In this document: positions 48,744 to 56,909 of the stretch, piece by piece
Layout: every line of letters begins with the position of its first letter
Position numbering within the stretch: position 1 is the first letter of the stretch
Assembly: GCA_902784615.1 (NCBI GenBank)
Contig: CACZVN010000013.1
Location: 1-59,564 of the forward strand
Direction: 5' to 3'
Origin: an uncultured Prevotellaceae bacterium
Lineage (GTDB): Bacteria; Bacteroidota; Bacteroidia; Bacteroidales; Bacteroidaceae
DNA length: 59,564 nt
Position numbers and translations under genes: made by a program
The notes under the pieces: generated by a model
The model's input: the letters and a program-made list of their open reading frames with translations, nothing else
Told to the model about the DNA's origin: nothing
Database searches by the model: none

Positions 48744-49696
48744 TGAAGCAGACAATATACATCTTATTATTCATTGCAACGGTAGCGACTTCTCAGACTG
48801 CTACGGCGCAGGACGAGACCATCGTGTTTACGCCCCAGTGGACGGCACAAGCCCAGTTCGCCGGCTATTACGTGGCCGAGGCAAAGGGTTTTTACCGCGA
48901 AGCGGGTGTGAAGGTGAAGATAGAACATCCGTCGGCCACCCAGCCCGCTATGAGCCGCCTGCGTAAGAACGAATGTCAGGCCACGACCCTACAGCTCTGT
49001 CAGGCGATGGAGATTGTGGATGAAGGCATTCCCCTGGTGAACATCCTTCAGACATCGATGAACAATGCGATGGTCATTGTTTCTGCCCGCGACAAGGACC
49101 CGCTAACACAGAAGGGAGCCCGTGTAGGCATCTGGAGCGTCGGTTTCGGTCAGTTGGCCATCTGCATGAGTATCAAGGATCATCTGGACTACGAATGGGT
49201 GCGCTTCGCCCAGAACGTCAACCTGTTCGTGGCAGGTGCCCTCGATGCCACGCTGGCCATGAGTTACAACGAGTACTACCAATTGGTGCAGGCTGGCATC
49301 AAGATGACCGACAAGAACGTGTATCGTTTCTGCGACCACGGCTACAACGTGCAGGAGGACGGTATCTATATGACCCGCGACTATTATGTCCAGCATAAGG
49401 AGCAGGCGCGCCGCTTTGCCCAGGCCAGTCGTAAGGGCTGGGAGTGGGCAGCCCAACATCCCGACGAGACGCTGGACATCGTGATGCAGTATGTCAATAA
49501 GAACCACATCGCCACCAACCGTGTGATGCAGCGGCTGATGCTCCAGGAGGTACTGCGCCTGCAGGTGGACCGCGAGTCGAAGAAACGCGAGTTCCGCTTG
49601 CGTCCCGACATGGTGCGACAGGCCAGCCGCTTGATGGTGGAGAACCAAATGCTGAGTCGCGAAGTGACGTACAACGAATTAATTGACAATAGATAA
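48743..49696 (+). CDS. Orphan NMT1/THI5-like periplasmic binding protein
   Basis: 317 residues, signal peptide ending TATAQ (~23). The NMT1/THI5 fold is shown by FTPQWTAQAQFAGYYVAEAKGFYREAGV at the N-terminus and the hinge sequences VGIWSVG and LDATLAMSYNE. Relatives bind thiamin-pyrimidine, riboflavin or alkylsulfonates for ABC importers, but no permease or ATPase gene is nearby. Lying directly before a Cache-domain phosphatase, with only a 9-base spacer, it probably presents a ligand to that sensor rather than feeding a transporter. The ligand is unknown. Confidence 0.85.
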   Translation: MKQTIYILLFIATVATSQTATAQDETIVFTPQWTAQAQFAGYYVAEAKGFYREAGVKVKIEHPSATQPAMSRLRKNECQATTLQLCQAMEIVDEGIPLVNILQTSMNNAMVIVSARDKDPLTQKGARVGIWSVGFGQLAICMSIKDHLDYEWVRFAQNVNLFVAGALDATLAMSYNEYYQLVQAGIKMTDKNVYRFCDHGYNVQEDGIYMTRDYYVQHKEQARRFAQASRKGWEWAAQHPDETLDIVMQYVNKNHIATNRVMQRLMLQEVLRLQVDRESKKREFRLRPDMVRQASRLMVENQMLSREVTYNELIDNR

Positions 49697-49704
49697 TTGA
49701 CAAT
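49680..49704 (+). repeat. Tandem TAATTGACAAT repeat across an intercistronic junction
   Basis: TAATTGACAAT at 49680-49690 and again at 49694-49704, period 14. The upstream stop TAA (49694-49696) is the beginning of the second copy and the next ATG follows 2 bases after it. Confidence 0.7.
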
Positions 49705-49705
49705 T

Positions 49706-52069
49706 ATGAAAAGACTCTTAGCATATATCCGTCGTAAACTATCCGTCAGGGTCAGCCTGTGGGTGGTATTTTTTGCTGCCATTATCTTCAATGTCGCCCT
49801 CGGCTTCCTGTTTTATCAGTCCCGTGAGGCTGTGCGCCAGGAGGCTGTCAGCCGTGCCACGCAAATCCTGGATAAGACTTCTTTGCGTGTGGAGGGCATC
49901 CTGAACCGTGTGGAGGTGGCCTCGAATATGACCAAGTGGCTGGTACAGCGCCATCCCAACAAGGCCGACTCTATGTTCGTCTATAGCCGGGGCCTGTTGC
50001 TGAATAATCCCGACTTCTACAACTGCTCCATCGCCTTCGAGCCATACTACTTCAAAGACAGGGGCCGTTACTTCTCCGCCTATACCAAGCACGTGGGCGA
50101 CTCGATACGCACCATCCAGGGCGGCAGCGACAATTACCAGTATTTCTTTGCGGACTGGTATCTGATGCCCCAACTACTGGAAAAACCATGCTGGACGGAA
50201 CCGTATATGGACCTCGACGTGGCTACGAACACCAGCGAGATGGTGACCAGCTACTGTCAGACCATCACGAACCAGCAGGACCAACTGATAGGTGTCATCA
50301 ACATCAGTCTCTCACTAAACTGGCTCTCGCAGACCATCTCAGCGGTCAAACCCTATCCTAACTCATATAGCATCATGATAGGGCGTGGCGGCACCTACTT
50401 CGTGCATCCCGATACGATGAAAATCACCCGCCAGACCATCTTCACCCAGACGCTGGAGCAGCCTGACACGGCCCTGACCGCTTTGGGCTATGCCATGCAG
50501 CACGGCGAGGAGGGCATGAAGCACATGAACATCGGTGGTAAGGACAGCTATGTGTTCTACAAACCCCTCGGAAAAACAGGCTGTTCGATGGCCATCGTCT
50601 GCCCGGAGAGCGACATCTTCAGCGGCTTCGACCGTCTGCGCCGTACCGTCATGACTATTGTCGCCATAGGCCTGTTGCTGATGCTATACCTATTCATCCG
50701 CATCATCACCAGCGAGCTGAAACCCCTGCAACGGCTGGCCGATGAGGCCGAGACCATCGCCTCAGGACAGTTCGATGCCGTACTACCTGATTTCCAGCGC
50801 ATCGACGAGATAGGACAGTTGAGCCACTCGTTTGGAAATATGCAGCAGTCGCTGGTGAAATACATCGAAGAACTGAAGAAAACTACCGCCCAGAAGGCTT
50901 CGATAGAGAGCGATCTCCGTATTGCCAGTGAGATTCAGATGGGCATGCTGCCTGAAAAATTCCCCACCAGGGCCGACCATAACGATGTGCAGCTCTTTGC
51001 CTCGCTGACCCCTGCCAAGGAGGTGGGCGGCGACCTGTTTGACTTCTATTTCCGAGATGAGAAACTCTTCTTCTGTATCGGCGACGTCTCGGGCAAGGGC
51101 GTGCCTGCCTCGCTCTTCATGGCAGTGACCCGTTCTACCTTCCGAACCGTATCGGCTCACGAGTCGATGCCAGACCGTATCGTGACCACGATGAACAAGA
51201 CCATTGCCGACATGAACAAAACCTTCATGTTCGTGACCCTTTTCGTCGGGGTACTCGACCTACCCACAGGCCGTCTGCGCTACTGCAACGCCGGCCACGA
51301 TGCTCCATTGCTCGTCGGTGCAGGCGTAGGCGAACTGCCCTGCGACTCGAACATCCCCGTCGGATTCAAGCCTAAATGGAAGTTCTCCCTGCAGGAGACA
51401 CAGATCTTCACCGGCACCACCATCTTCCTCTTCACCGACGGACTGCCTGAGGCCATGGATGCCAACAAAACCCTGTTCCAAATGGAGCGCGTCAACGACG
51501 TGGCAAACCGTGCGTTGGCCAAACAACAACAGGAGCCCCATCAGCTGATCAGTCTGATGACTGAGGCTGTTCACCAGTTTGTAGGCGACGCCGAACAGAG
51601 CGACGACCTGACGATGATGGCCATACAATATATCAAACAGCAGAGTGACGTACAGATGCGGAAAAGCATCGTGCTGTCAAACGACACGCAGGAGGTACCA
51701 CAACTGAATGCTTTTGTTGATGAGGTTTGCCAGACCGTAGGATTCGATCAATCTGTCACGATGCAGATCAAAGTGGCCATTGAGGAGGCTGTGGTCAACG
51801 TGATGAAATATGCCTATCCATCCGGACATCGCGGCGACGTGACCATAGAGGCAGCCTCGAACGATATACGTCTGAAGTTCACCATCACTGACAGCGGCAA
51901 ACCTTTCGATCCCACCGTTCAGTCGGAGGTCGATACCTCGCTTTCTGCCAAGGAACGGAAGATTGGGGGATTGGGTATCCACATCATGCGCCAGAACATG
52001 GACTCTATCAACTACGAGCGCATGGACAACCTCAATGTGCTGACGCTGAGAAAGAAGATTAAACATTAA
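49706..52069 (+). CDS. Cache-HAMP-SpoIIE phosphatase fused to an RsbW-like ATPase
   Basis: 787 residues. TM1 (~17-38), extracytoplasmic Cache-type sensor (~40-308), TM2 (~313-333), HAMP (~334-388), coiled linker, PP2C/SpoIIE phosphatase (~405-640; metal Asp D443 in GGDLFD, D460 in GDVSGKG, later FTDGLPEAM and QSDDLTMM), then a GHKL ATPase of the RsbW/SpoIIAB type (~655-785; N box EEAVVNVMKYAY, G1 DSGKPFDP, G2 GGLGIHIM). One chain therefore holds both the phosphatase and the kinase expected to act on the STAS protein encoded 11 bases downstream. The sensor faces the periplasm, beside the binding protein encoded upstream. The ATG at 49706 is preferred over the TTG at 49697. Confidence 0.9.
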   Translation: MKRLLAYIRRKLSVRVSLWVVFFAAIIFNVALGFLFYQSREAVRQEAVSRATQILDKTSLRVEGILNRVEVASNMTKWLVQRHPNKADSMFVYSRGLLLNNPDFYNCSIAFEPYYFKDRGRYFSAYTKHVGDSIRTIQGGSDNYQYFFADWYLMPQLLEKPCWTEPYMDLDVATNTSEMVTSYCQTITNQQDQLIGVINISLSLNWLSQTISAVKPYPNSYSIMIGRGGTYFVHPDTMKITRQTIFTQTLEQPDTALTALGYAMQHGEEGMKHMNIGGKDSYVFYKPLGKTGCSMAIVCPESDIFSGFDRLRRTVMTIVAIGLLLMLYLFIRIITSELKPLQRLADEAETIASGQFDAVLPDFQRIDEIGQLSHSFGNMQQSLVKYIEELKKTTAQKASIESDLRIASEIQMGMLPEKFPTRADHNDVQLFASLTPAKEVGGDLFDFYFRDEKLFFCIGDVSGKGVPASLFMAVTRSTFRTVSAHESMPDRIVTTMNKTIADMNKTFMFVTLFVGVLDLPTGRLRYCNAGHDAPLLVGAGVGELPCDSNIPVGFKPKWKFSLQETQIFTGTTIFLFTDGLPEAMDANKTLFQMERVNDVANRALAKQQQEPHQLISLMTEAVHQFVGDAEQSDDLTMMAIQYIKQQSDVQMRKSIVLSNDTQEVPQLNAFVDEVCQTVGFDQSVTMQIKVAIEEAVVNVMKYAYPSGHRGDVTIEAASNDIRLKFTITDSGKPFDPTVQSEVDTSLSAKERKIGGLGIHIMRQNMDSINYERMDNLNVLTLRKKIKH

Positions 52070-52080
52070 TAAATAAGATT

Positions 52081-52383
52081 ATGAACGTAAGAATTGAAGA
52101 AATTGATGGCAACGTGGTTGCCTTTCTGGCAGGTATTCTCGACACTGCTGCTGCCCCAGAGACTGAAAAGGCTATGAGTCCTCTTAATGACGTAGAGGGG
52201 AAGGATATTATCATAGACTGTACTGATTTGGAATACATTTCATCAGCCGGTCTGCGTATATTCCTTGGCATCTTGCAGAATGCCGAGGATAAGGGCGGAC
52301 ATGTCTATATTAAGGGCATCAACGATGAGGTGCGTGGCGTCTTCACAATCACGGGCTTCAGTAATATCTTCGAATTTAAGTAA
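52081..52383 (+). CDS. STAS-domain anti-sigma-factor-antagonist-like protein
   Basis: 100 residues, a single STAS domain (RsbV/SpoIIAA family). The phosphoacceptor segment is EYISSAGLR, with S55 at the position phosphorylated in RsbV and the conserved Gly 57 after it. It should cycle between phosphorylated (by an RsbW-like kinase) and unphosphorylated (by a SpoIIE phosphatase) states; both activities are encoded just upstream in one protein. The downstream target is unknown because Bacteroidetes lack sigma-B. Without gaps it aligns along its whole length with the second STAS protein of this operon. Confidence 0.9.
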   Translation: MNVRIEEIDGNVVAFLAGILDTAAAPETEKAMSPLNDVEGKDIIIDCTDLEYISSAGLRIFLGILQNAEDKGGHVYIKGINDEVRGVFTITGFSNIFEFK

Positions 52384-52392
52384 AAAAATGAC

Positions 52393-53445
52393 ATGAAACT
52401 AGATCCGCATGGCGAAATGCTGCTGCAGCAATACCGCAAGCTGTGCCCCACGCTGCAACAGTTGGCCGACGAGGCCAGCCAACAGTTGCACCATGCACTG
52501 AAAGAACAGGGTATCTACATCACCGCCATGGAGCACCGGGTGAAGACAGAGAAATCACTCATAGGGAAACTGGAACTGAAGGGGGCGAAGTATAAAAGCA
52601 TCGACGATATCACCGACCTCGTGGGGCTGCGTGTTATCACTTTCTATACTGACGAGGTTGACAAGGTGGCGGCCATCGCCAAGCGCGTTTTCGATATCGA
52701 CTGGAAAGAGAGTGTCGATAAGCGTAAGTTGCATGATCTGGATGCTTTCGGCTATAACTCGCTGCACTTTATCTGTCGGCTCAAGACAGGCAGTCCGCGC
52801 TTCGAACTTCAGATGCGTACAGCCCTGCAGCATGTGTGGTCCACCATTGAGCACGACACCGGCTACAAGGGCGATGTAAAGATCCCCCGCGAGTACAAGC
52901 GGCAATTCAGCCGTTTGGCAGGTATGATGGAACTAATAGACGACGAGTTCAGCCGCCTACGTGTAGTGCTCACTGACTACCGCCGCCAGACACTGGCATT
53001 GGTAAAGAACGGACAGCTTAACGATGTGCCACTGTCAGCCGAGACATTCCGCAGCTATCTCGAACTGCATCCCTTCGACCGCCTGAACAAACGTATCGCT
53101 GCCGTCAACCAAGCCGAAATCTGGCCCGTCTCGGTGATGTCGTATCTGCCAGTGCTCGAATCCTTCGGACTGGAGACCCTCGGTGACGTACAACAATTCA
53201 TCGACGAGAACTGCGACGATGCCTACCAGTTGGCACTCTCGCAACTGGCTATCACCGATCTCGACATCCTCTCGTCGAACACAGCCCTGCAGTATCTCTG
53301 TCTGGTCTATGTACTGAAACACGATGGCGGCCGCGATGGTCTTAAATCACTCTACGACATCATTAATGGCGAAAGCGATGCCAACGGCATGCTGGCCGAC
53401 CTGATGATGGAGCAGGCCAAGACACTGCCCTTTATGCGTGGCTGA
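52393..53445 (+). CDS. RelA/SpoT-type (p)ppGpp synthetase (small alarmone synthetase) with C-terminal extension
   Basis: 350 residues. The synthetase domain (~40-165) has the expected motifs: HRVKTEKS (pyrophosphate-donor site), DITDLVGLRV, FGYNSLHF, and FELQMRTALQHVW...EHD, so it should be active. No hydrolase, TGS or ACT domain. The C-terminal ~180 residues are helical and unrecognised, longer than in typical SAS proteins. It lies between the first STAS gene (9-base gap) and the second phosphatase, so alarmone output controlled by partner switching is plausible. The separate HD hydrolase at the head of the operon completes a split synthetase/hydrolase pair. Confidence 0.88.
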   Translation: MKLDPHGEMLLQQYRKLCPTLQQLADEASQQLHHALKEQGIYITAMEHRVKTEKSLIGKLELKGAKYKSIDDITDLVGLRVITFYTDEVDKVAAIAKRVFDIDWKESVDKRKLHDLDAFGYNSLHFICRLKTGSPRFELQMRTALQHVWSTIEHDTGYKGDVKIPREYKRQFSRLAGMMELIDDEFSRLRVVLTDYRRQTLALVKNGQLNDVPLSAETFRSYLELHPFDRLNKRIAAVNQAEIWPVSVMSYLPVLESFGLETLGDVQQFIDENCDDAYQLALSQLAITDLDILSSNTALQYLCLVYVLKHDGGRDGLKSLYDIINGESDANGMLADLMMEQAKTLPFMRG

Positions 53446-53461
53446 TATCGACTATTTTTCG

Positions 53462-53469
53462 TATATTTG
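53462..53469 (+). promoter_or_regulatory. Possible internal promoter, -7 box TATATTTG
   Basis: Full TAnnTTTG match between the synthetase stop and the second phosphatase, 9 bases before its ATG at 53479. It could give separate expression of the last three genes. Confidence 0.45.
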
Positions 53470-53478
53470 CAAAACAAC

Positions 53479-55095
53479 ATGGTAGAGGCACCAAACTTTG
53501 AATACAAGTACGACCTGGCATACAGGAAGTCGTTTGCGGCAAGGCTCAGCTTCAGAATTATGGGCATTGCCGCAGGCGTCTTCTTGGTGGCTGTCGGTTT
53601 GTTCTTCTACTTCACGGGCGATAGTATGACACTGCCATTGACCCACCAGATCGTAAAATACGGCACCATCGTATTCATCGTAGGTCTGACGTCGCTGTTC
53701 ATATTCTGTACCTGGGCCATCTATCAGATGGTGCGCCCATTACGACAGTTCACTGAATCAGTCATCAGCATCGCCGAGGGTAATCTGGACGCGCCGTTGC
53801 CTACTATTCATTCCGAGGACGAGTTGCTGCAGTTGCGCAATTCGTTTGAGCACATGCAGCATGCCCTAAAGCAGCATATTAACGACTTGCAGATGACAAC
53901 CGCCAGCAAGGAACGGTTGCAGAGCGAGTTGAAGATCGCCCACGACATCCAGATGGGTATGATTCCCACAACGTTTCCCCAACGACAGGATCTCGACCTC
54001 TTTGCCTCGATGACCCCCGCCAAAGAGGTGGGTGGCGACCTCTATGATTTTATCATCGAGGGCGACCAGCTATTCTTTATCATCGGCGATGTGGCAGGCA
54101 AGGGAGTACCCGCATCACTCTATATGGCAGTTACGCGAACATTATTCCGAAACCTCGCTGGCAACTATCAGAGTGCTGCCAACATCGTGCGGGAGATGAA
54201 CCACGCCATCGCATCGACCAACGACTCATATATTTTCGTAACTGTCTTCGTGGGCGTTCTTGACATGAAAACCCACTACCTGACCTATTGCAATGCCGCC
54301 CATAATGCCCCCGTGATGATTACGACAGAGGGTGAGTGCAGTCTGCTGGAAGTAGAGACGAATCTGCCAATAGGTGTGGAAGATCGCTATAACTACAATG
54401 AACAACAGGTGGACTTCCCACCAGGCAGTGCGCTGCTGCTCTATTCCGACGGACTGACGGAGGCTATGTACTCCTCCAATGACGGTAGCAGGAAACTGTT
54501 TGGCGAACAACGCGTACTGCACGATGTGGAGAAGAACTATAAGGCATCGGCCATCGAAGTGATTGACTTCCTGAAACAGCATGTAGCCGTGTTTGCCGAC
54601 GGAACAGAGCAGAGTGACGATCTGACGATGCTCTTCGTGCGTCACGGCATTGCCCATGAGGCAGGTGTAACACCTTCGCGACGCCTCATTATGAAAAACG
54701 AGATGACAGAGGTGGGGCGTCTGCGCACCTTCTTCTTCTCCGTCTGCCGAGAGCATGGTATCGACGACGAAACCGCCAAGACCCTGAATCTCGCCTTGGA
54801 GGAATGGGTGGCCAATGTCATTAACTATGCCTATCCGAAGGGTATGCGAGGACATGTGGAAGTAACAGCCGACGTCAATGATGATGTGCTGACCCTTGTC
54901 ATCAAGGATCACGGCACCGCCTTCGATCCCACACAACATGCAGAAGTGGATATTAATGCCGAACTCGACGAACGTACCATCGGTGGCCTGGGAATCCACT
55001 TGGTACGCACCATTATGGACACTGTGGAATACCAGCGTACAGCCGACGGCTACAATCGGCTGGTGCTAACAAAGACATTAAATATTAAACCTTAA
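53479..55095 (+). CDS. HAMP-SpoIIE phosphatase fused to an RsbW-like ATPase, second copy
   Basis: 538 residues. Two TM helices (~25-46 and ~60-83) with only a very short periplasmic loop, so no Cache sensor; HAMP (~84-136); SpoIIE/PP2C domain (~150-385; D187 in GGDLYD, D204 in GDVAGKG, YSDGLTEAM, QSDDLTML); RsbW-like ATPase (~400-538; N box EEWVANVINYAY, G1 KDHGTAFDP, G2 GGLGIHLV). It is a paralogue of the protein at 49706-52069 with a different input. The nearest STAS gene downstream, beyond the SLC13 transporter, is its likely partner. The ATG at 53479 follows a promoter-like box, so the TTG at 53467 is rejected. Confidence 0.9.
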   Translation: MVEAPNFEYKYDLAYRKSFAARLSFRIMGIAAGVFLVAVGLFFYFTGDSMTLPLTHQIVKYGTIVFIVGLTSLFIFCTWAIYQMVRPLRQFTESVISIAEGNLDAPLPTIHSEDELLQLRNSFEHMQHALKQHINDLQMTTASKERLQSELKIAHDIQMGMIPTTFPQRQDLDLFASMTPAKEVGGDLYDFIIEGDQLFFIIGDVAGKGVPASLYMAVTRTLFRNLAGNYQSAANIVREMNHAIASTNDSYIFVTVFVGVLDMKTHYLTYCNAAHNAPVMITTEGECSLLEVETNLPIGVEDRYNYNEQQVDFPPGSALLLYSDGLTEAMYSSNDGSRKLFGEQRVLHDVEKNYKASAIEVIDFLKQHVAVFADGTEQSDDLTMLFVRHGIAHEAGVTPSRRLIMKNEMTEVGRLRTFFFSVCREHGIDDETAKTLNLALEEWVANVINYAYPKGMRGHVEVTADVNDDVLTLVIKDHGTAFDPTQHAEVDINAELDERTIGGLGIHLVRTIMDTVEYQRTADGYNRLVLTKTLNIKP

Positions 55096-55105
55096 ATAAT
55101 CGCCT

Positions 55106-56905
55106 ATGGAATCTATCGTTTTCTGGGGTTTCAACCTCTATGCATGGATTACCATTGCCACGGTACTCACGATGTTCACCGTCCTGTTGTTCACCAAACT
55201 CCGTGCCGATCTGGTTTTCCTTGGAGCCATCTCCATCCTCTTCGTTACAGGGGTGCTGAATGCCAAGGAGGCTTTCTCTGGCTTCAGCTCTACGTCGGTA
55301 GTCATCATCGGCGTCCTGTTTGTCGTGGTGGCAGGTCTGACGCATACGGGTGTGTTGCAATGGATTGTCAAACACCTGTTAGGCCAACCCAAGACCTATT
55401 CCAAGGCAGTCATCCGACTGATGCTGCCAGTGGCGGCTCTCAGTTCGTTCCTCAGCAACACCACAGTCGTAGCCCTGTTTGTGGGTATTGTCAAGATGTG
55501 GTCGAAGAAACTGAACATCTCTCCCTCGAAACTGTTGATTCCGCTGAGCTATGCTTCGGGCATGGGTGGTGTGTGTACGCTGATTGGTACACCGCCCAAC
55601 CTGATCATCTCCGGTCTCTATGCCGATCATACAGGCAACGCCATGAACGTGCTGGCAACCACCATCCCTGGCTTGTTCTGCTTGTTTATTGGTGTGCTCA
55701 GCATCATCGCCATGCGCAAGTTGCTGCCAGACCGTAAGGCACCTGAGGCAGCCTTCGAATCGACCAGTGACTATACGATAGAACTGTTGGTACCATCTGA
55801 TAATCCACACATCGGAGAAACTATTGCCGAGGCGGGCCTGAATGATGTGCGTGGTGGTAGTCTGATTGAGATTATACACTACGACGACATTACCTCACCT
55901 GTACCTGACGATGATCTTATCATGGGTGGTGACCGTCTGATCTTTGCAGGTCAGATCGACGAAATTCTCGACCTGAAGAAGAGTCACGGACTGGTGAATG
56001 CCGACCATCATGTGTTCACCATGAGCGAGGTTGATCAGAATCGCCAGTTGCGTACCGCCTATGTCACCTTCGGCAGCAGCCTCATCAACAAGAGTATCGG
56101 TGGTAGTTCGTTTGAGAAAGACAATAACCTGACTCTCGTAGCCGTAGCCCGCCGTGGCAAGCGCATCGAGGAGTCGCCTCGTGATGTGGTGCTGCAGGCT
56201 GGTGACACGCTGCTGCTCGAATGTCCACCGAACGTCAAGATGGACACCGATCGTCTGACCTCACAACTGCAGTTCTTCGATTCTGCACAGGTGCCTAACA
56301 TCGGCAAGAAGACATTCGTTTCCACTACCATCATGATAGCGATGGTGGTGCTCTCCGCCCTGAATGTCATCCCGCTGTTGCAGTGCGCCTTCCTCGCAGC
56401 CATGGCCATGCTGCTGTTCCGCTGCTGCAACGTCGATCAGGCCATGAAGGCCATCAACTGGGAAATCCTGATGGTGTTTGCAGGAAGCGTTGTGCTGGGT
56501 GTCGCCATCCAGAAGACGGGTATTGCCGAGCGACTGGCCTTCGGCATCCTCGATGTCTGCGGCACCAACCCCATTGTCGTGATGGCCGCCATCTGTCTGG
56601 TAGGTACCTTTATCACCGAGTTTATCTCCAACACGGCAGCCGGTGCCATGTTCTTCCCCATCATGTACGAGGCCGCCGAGAAACTGGGCTACGAGCCCTA
56701 TCCGTTCCTCATTGCCCTGATGGTCAGCGTCAGTTCGAGCTTCGCCACACCGATTGGCTCACCTACCCACATGCTGGTCTATGGTCCTGGCGGCTACCGC
56801 TTCAGCGACTTCATGCGCATTGGTCTGCTGATGAACTTCATCATCCTGGCTGCCAATATCCTTATTGTAAATATCATTTATCCTTTAACCCCGCTAAACC
56901 CATAA
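55106..56905 (+). CDS. SLC13-family transporter with paired RCK_C domains
   Basis: 599 residues. Two membrane halves flank a soluble region (~210-415) with two TrkA-C/RCK_C domains (IELLVPSDNPHIGETIAEAG; RTAYVTFGSSLINKSIGG). Family motifs: SNTTVVALF, IGTPPNLI, SNTAAGAMFFPI, IGSPTHMLVYGPGGY. SLC13/DASS proteins with this inserted pair are usually sulfate or anion/cation-coupled transporters; RCK_C domains can bind nucleotides such as c-di-AMP. It lies 10 bases after the second phosphatase and 4 before the second STAS gene, so it may be an effector or sensor of the partner-switching pathway. Substrate is not decided. Confidence 0.85.
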   Translation: MESIVFWGFNLYAWITIATVLTMFTVLLFTKLRADLVFLGAISILFVTGVLNAKEAFSGFSSTSVVIIGVLFVVVAGLTHTGVLQWIVKHLLGQPKTYSKAVIRLMLPVAALSSFLSNTTVVALFVGIVKMWSKKLNISPSKLLIPLSYASGMGGVCTLIGTPPNLIISGLYADHTGNAMNVLATTIPGLFCLFIGVLSIIAMRKLLPDRKAPEAAFESTSDYTIELLVPSDNPHIGETIAEAGLNDVRGGSLIEIIHYDDITSPVPDDDLIMGGDRLIFAGQIDEILDLKKSHGLVNADHHVFTMSEVDQNRQLRTAYVTFGSSLINKSIGGSSFEKDNNLTLVAVARRGKRIEESPRDVVLQAGDTLLLECPPNVKMDTDRLTSQLQFFDSAQVPNIGKKTFVSTTIMIAMVVLSALNVIPLLQCAFLAAMAMLLFRCCNVDQAMKAINWEILMVFAGSVVLGVAIQKTGIAERLAFGILDVCGTNPIVVMAAICLVGTFITEFISNTAAGAMFFPIMYEAAEKLGYEPYPFLIALMVSVSSSFATPIGSPTHMLVYGPGGYRFSDFMRIGLLMNFIILAANILIVNIIYPLTPLNP

Positions 56906-56909
56906 CATC

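Noticed and set aside
48743-49696. Part of a nitrate/sulfonate/thiamin-precursor ABC importer
   Set aside because: No permease or ATPase gene is adjacent or anywhere in the window, so an importer cannot be supported; a sensory role fits the context better.
48168-53445. A canonical toxSAS toxin-antitoxin pair
   Set aside because: The synthetase and hydrolase are separated by three other genes and the synthetase has a long extra C-terminal region, unlike compact bicistronic toxSAS loci. Kept only as a hypothesis to test.
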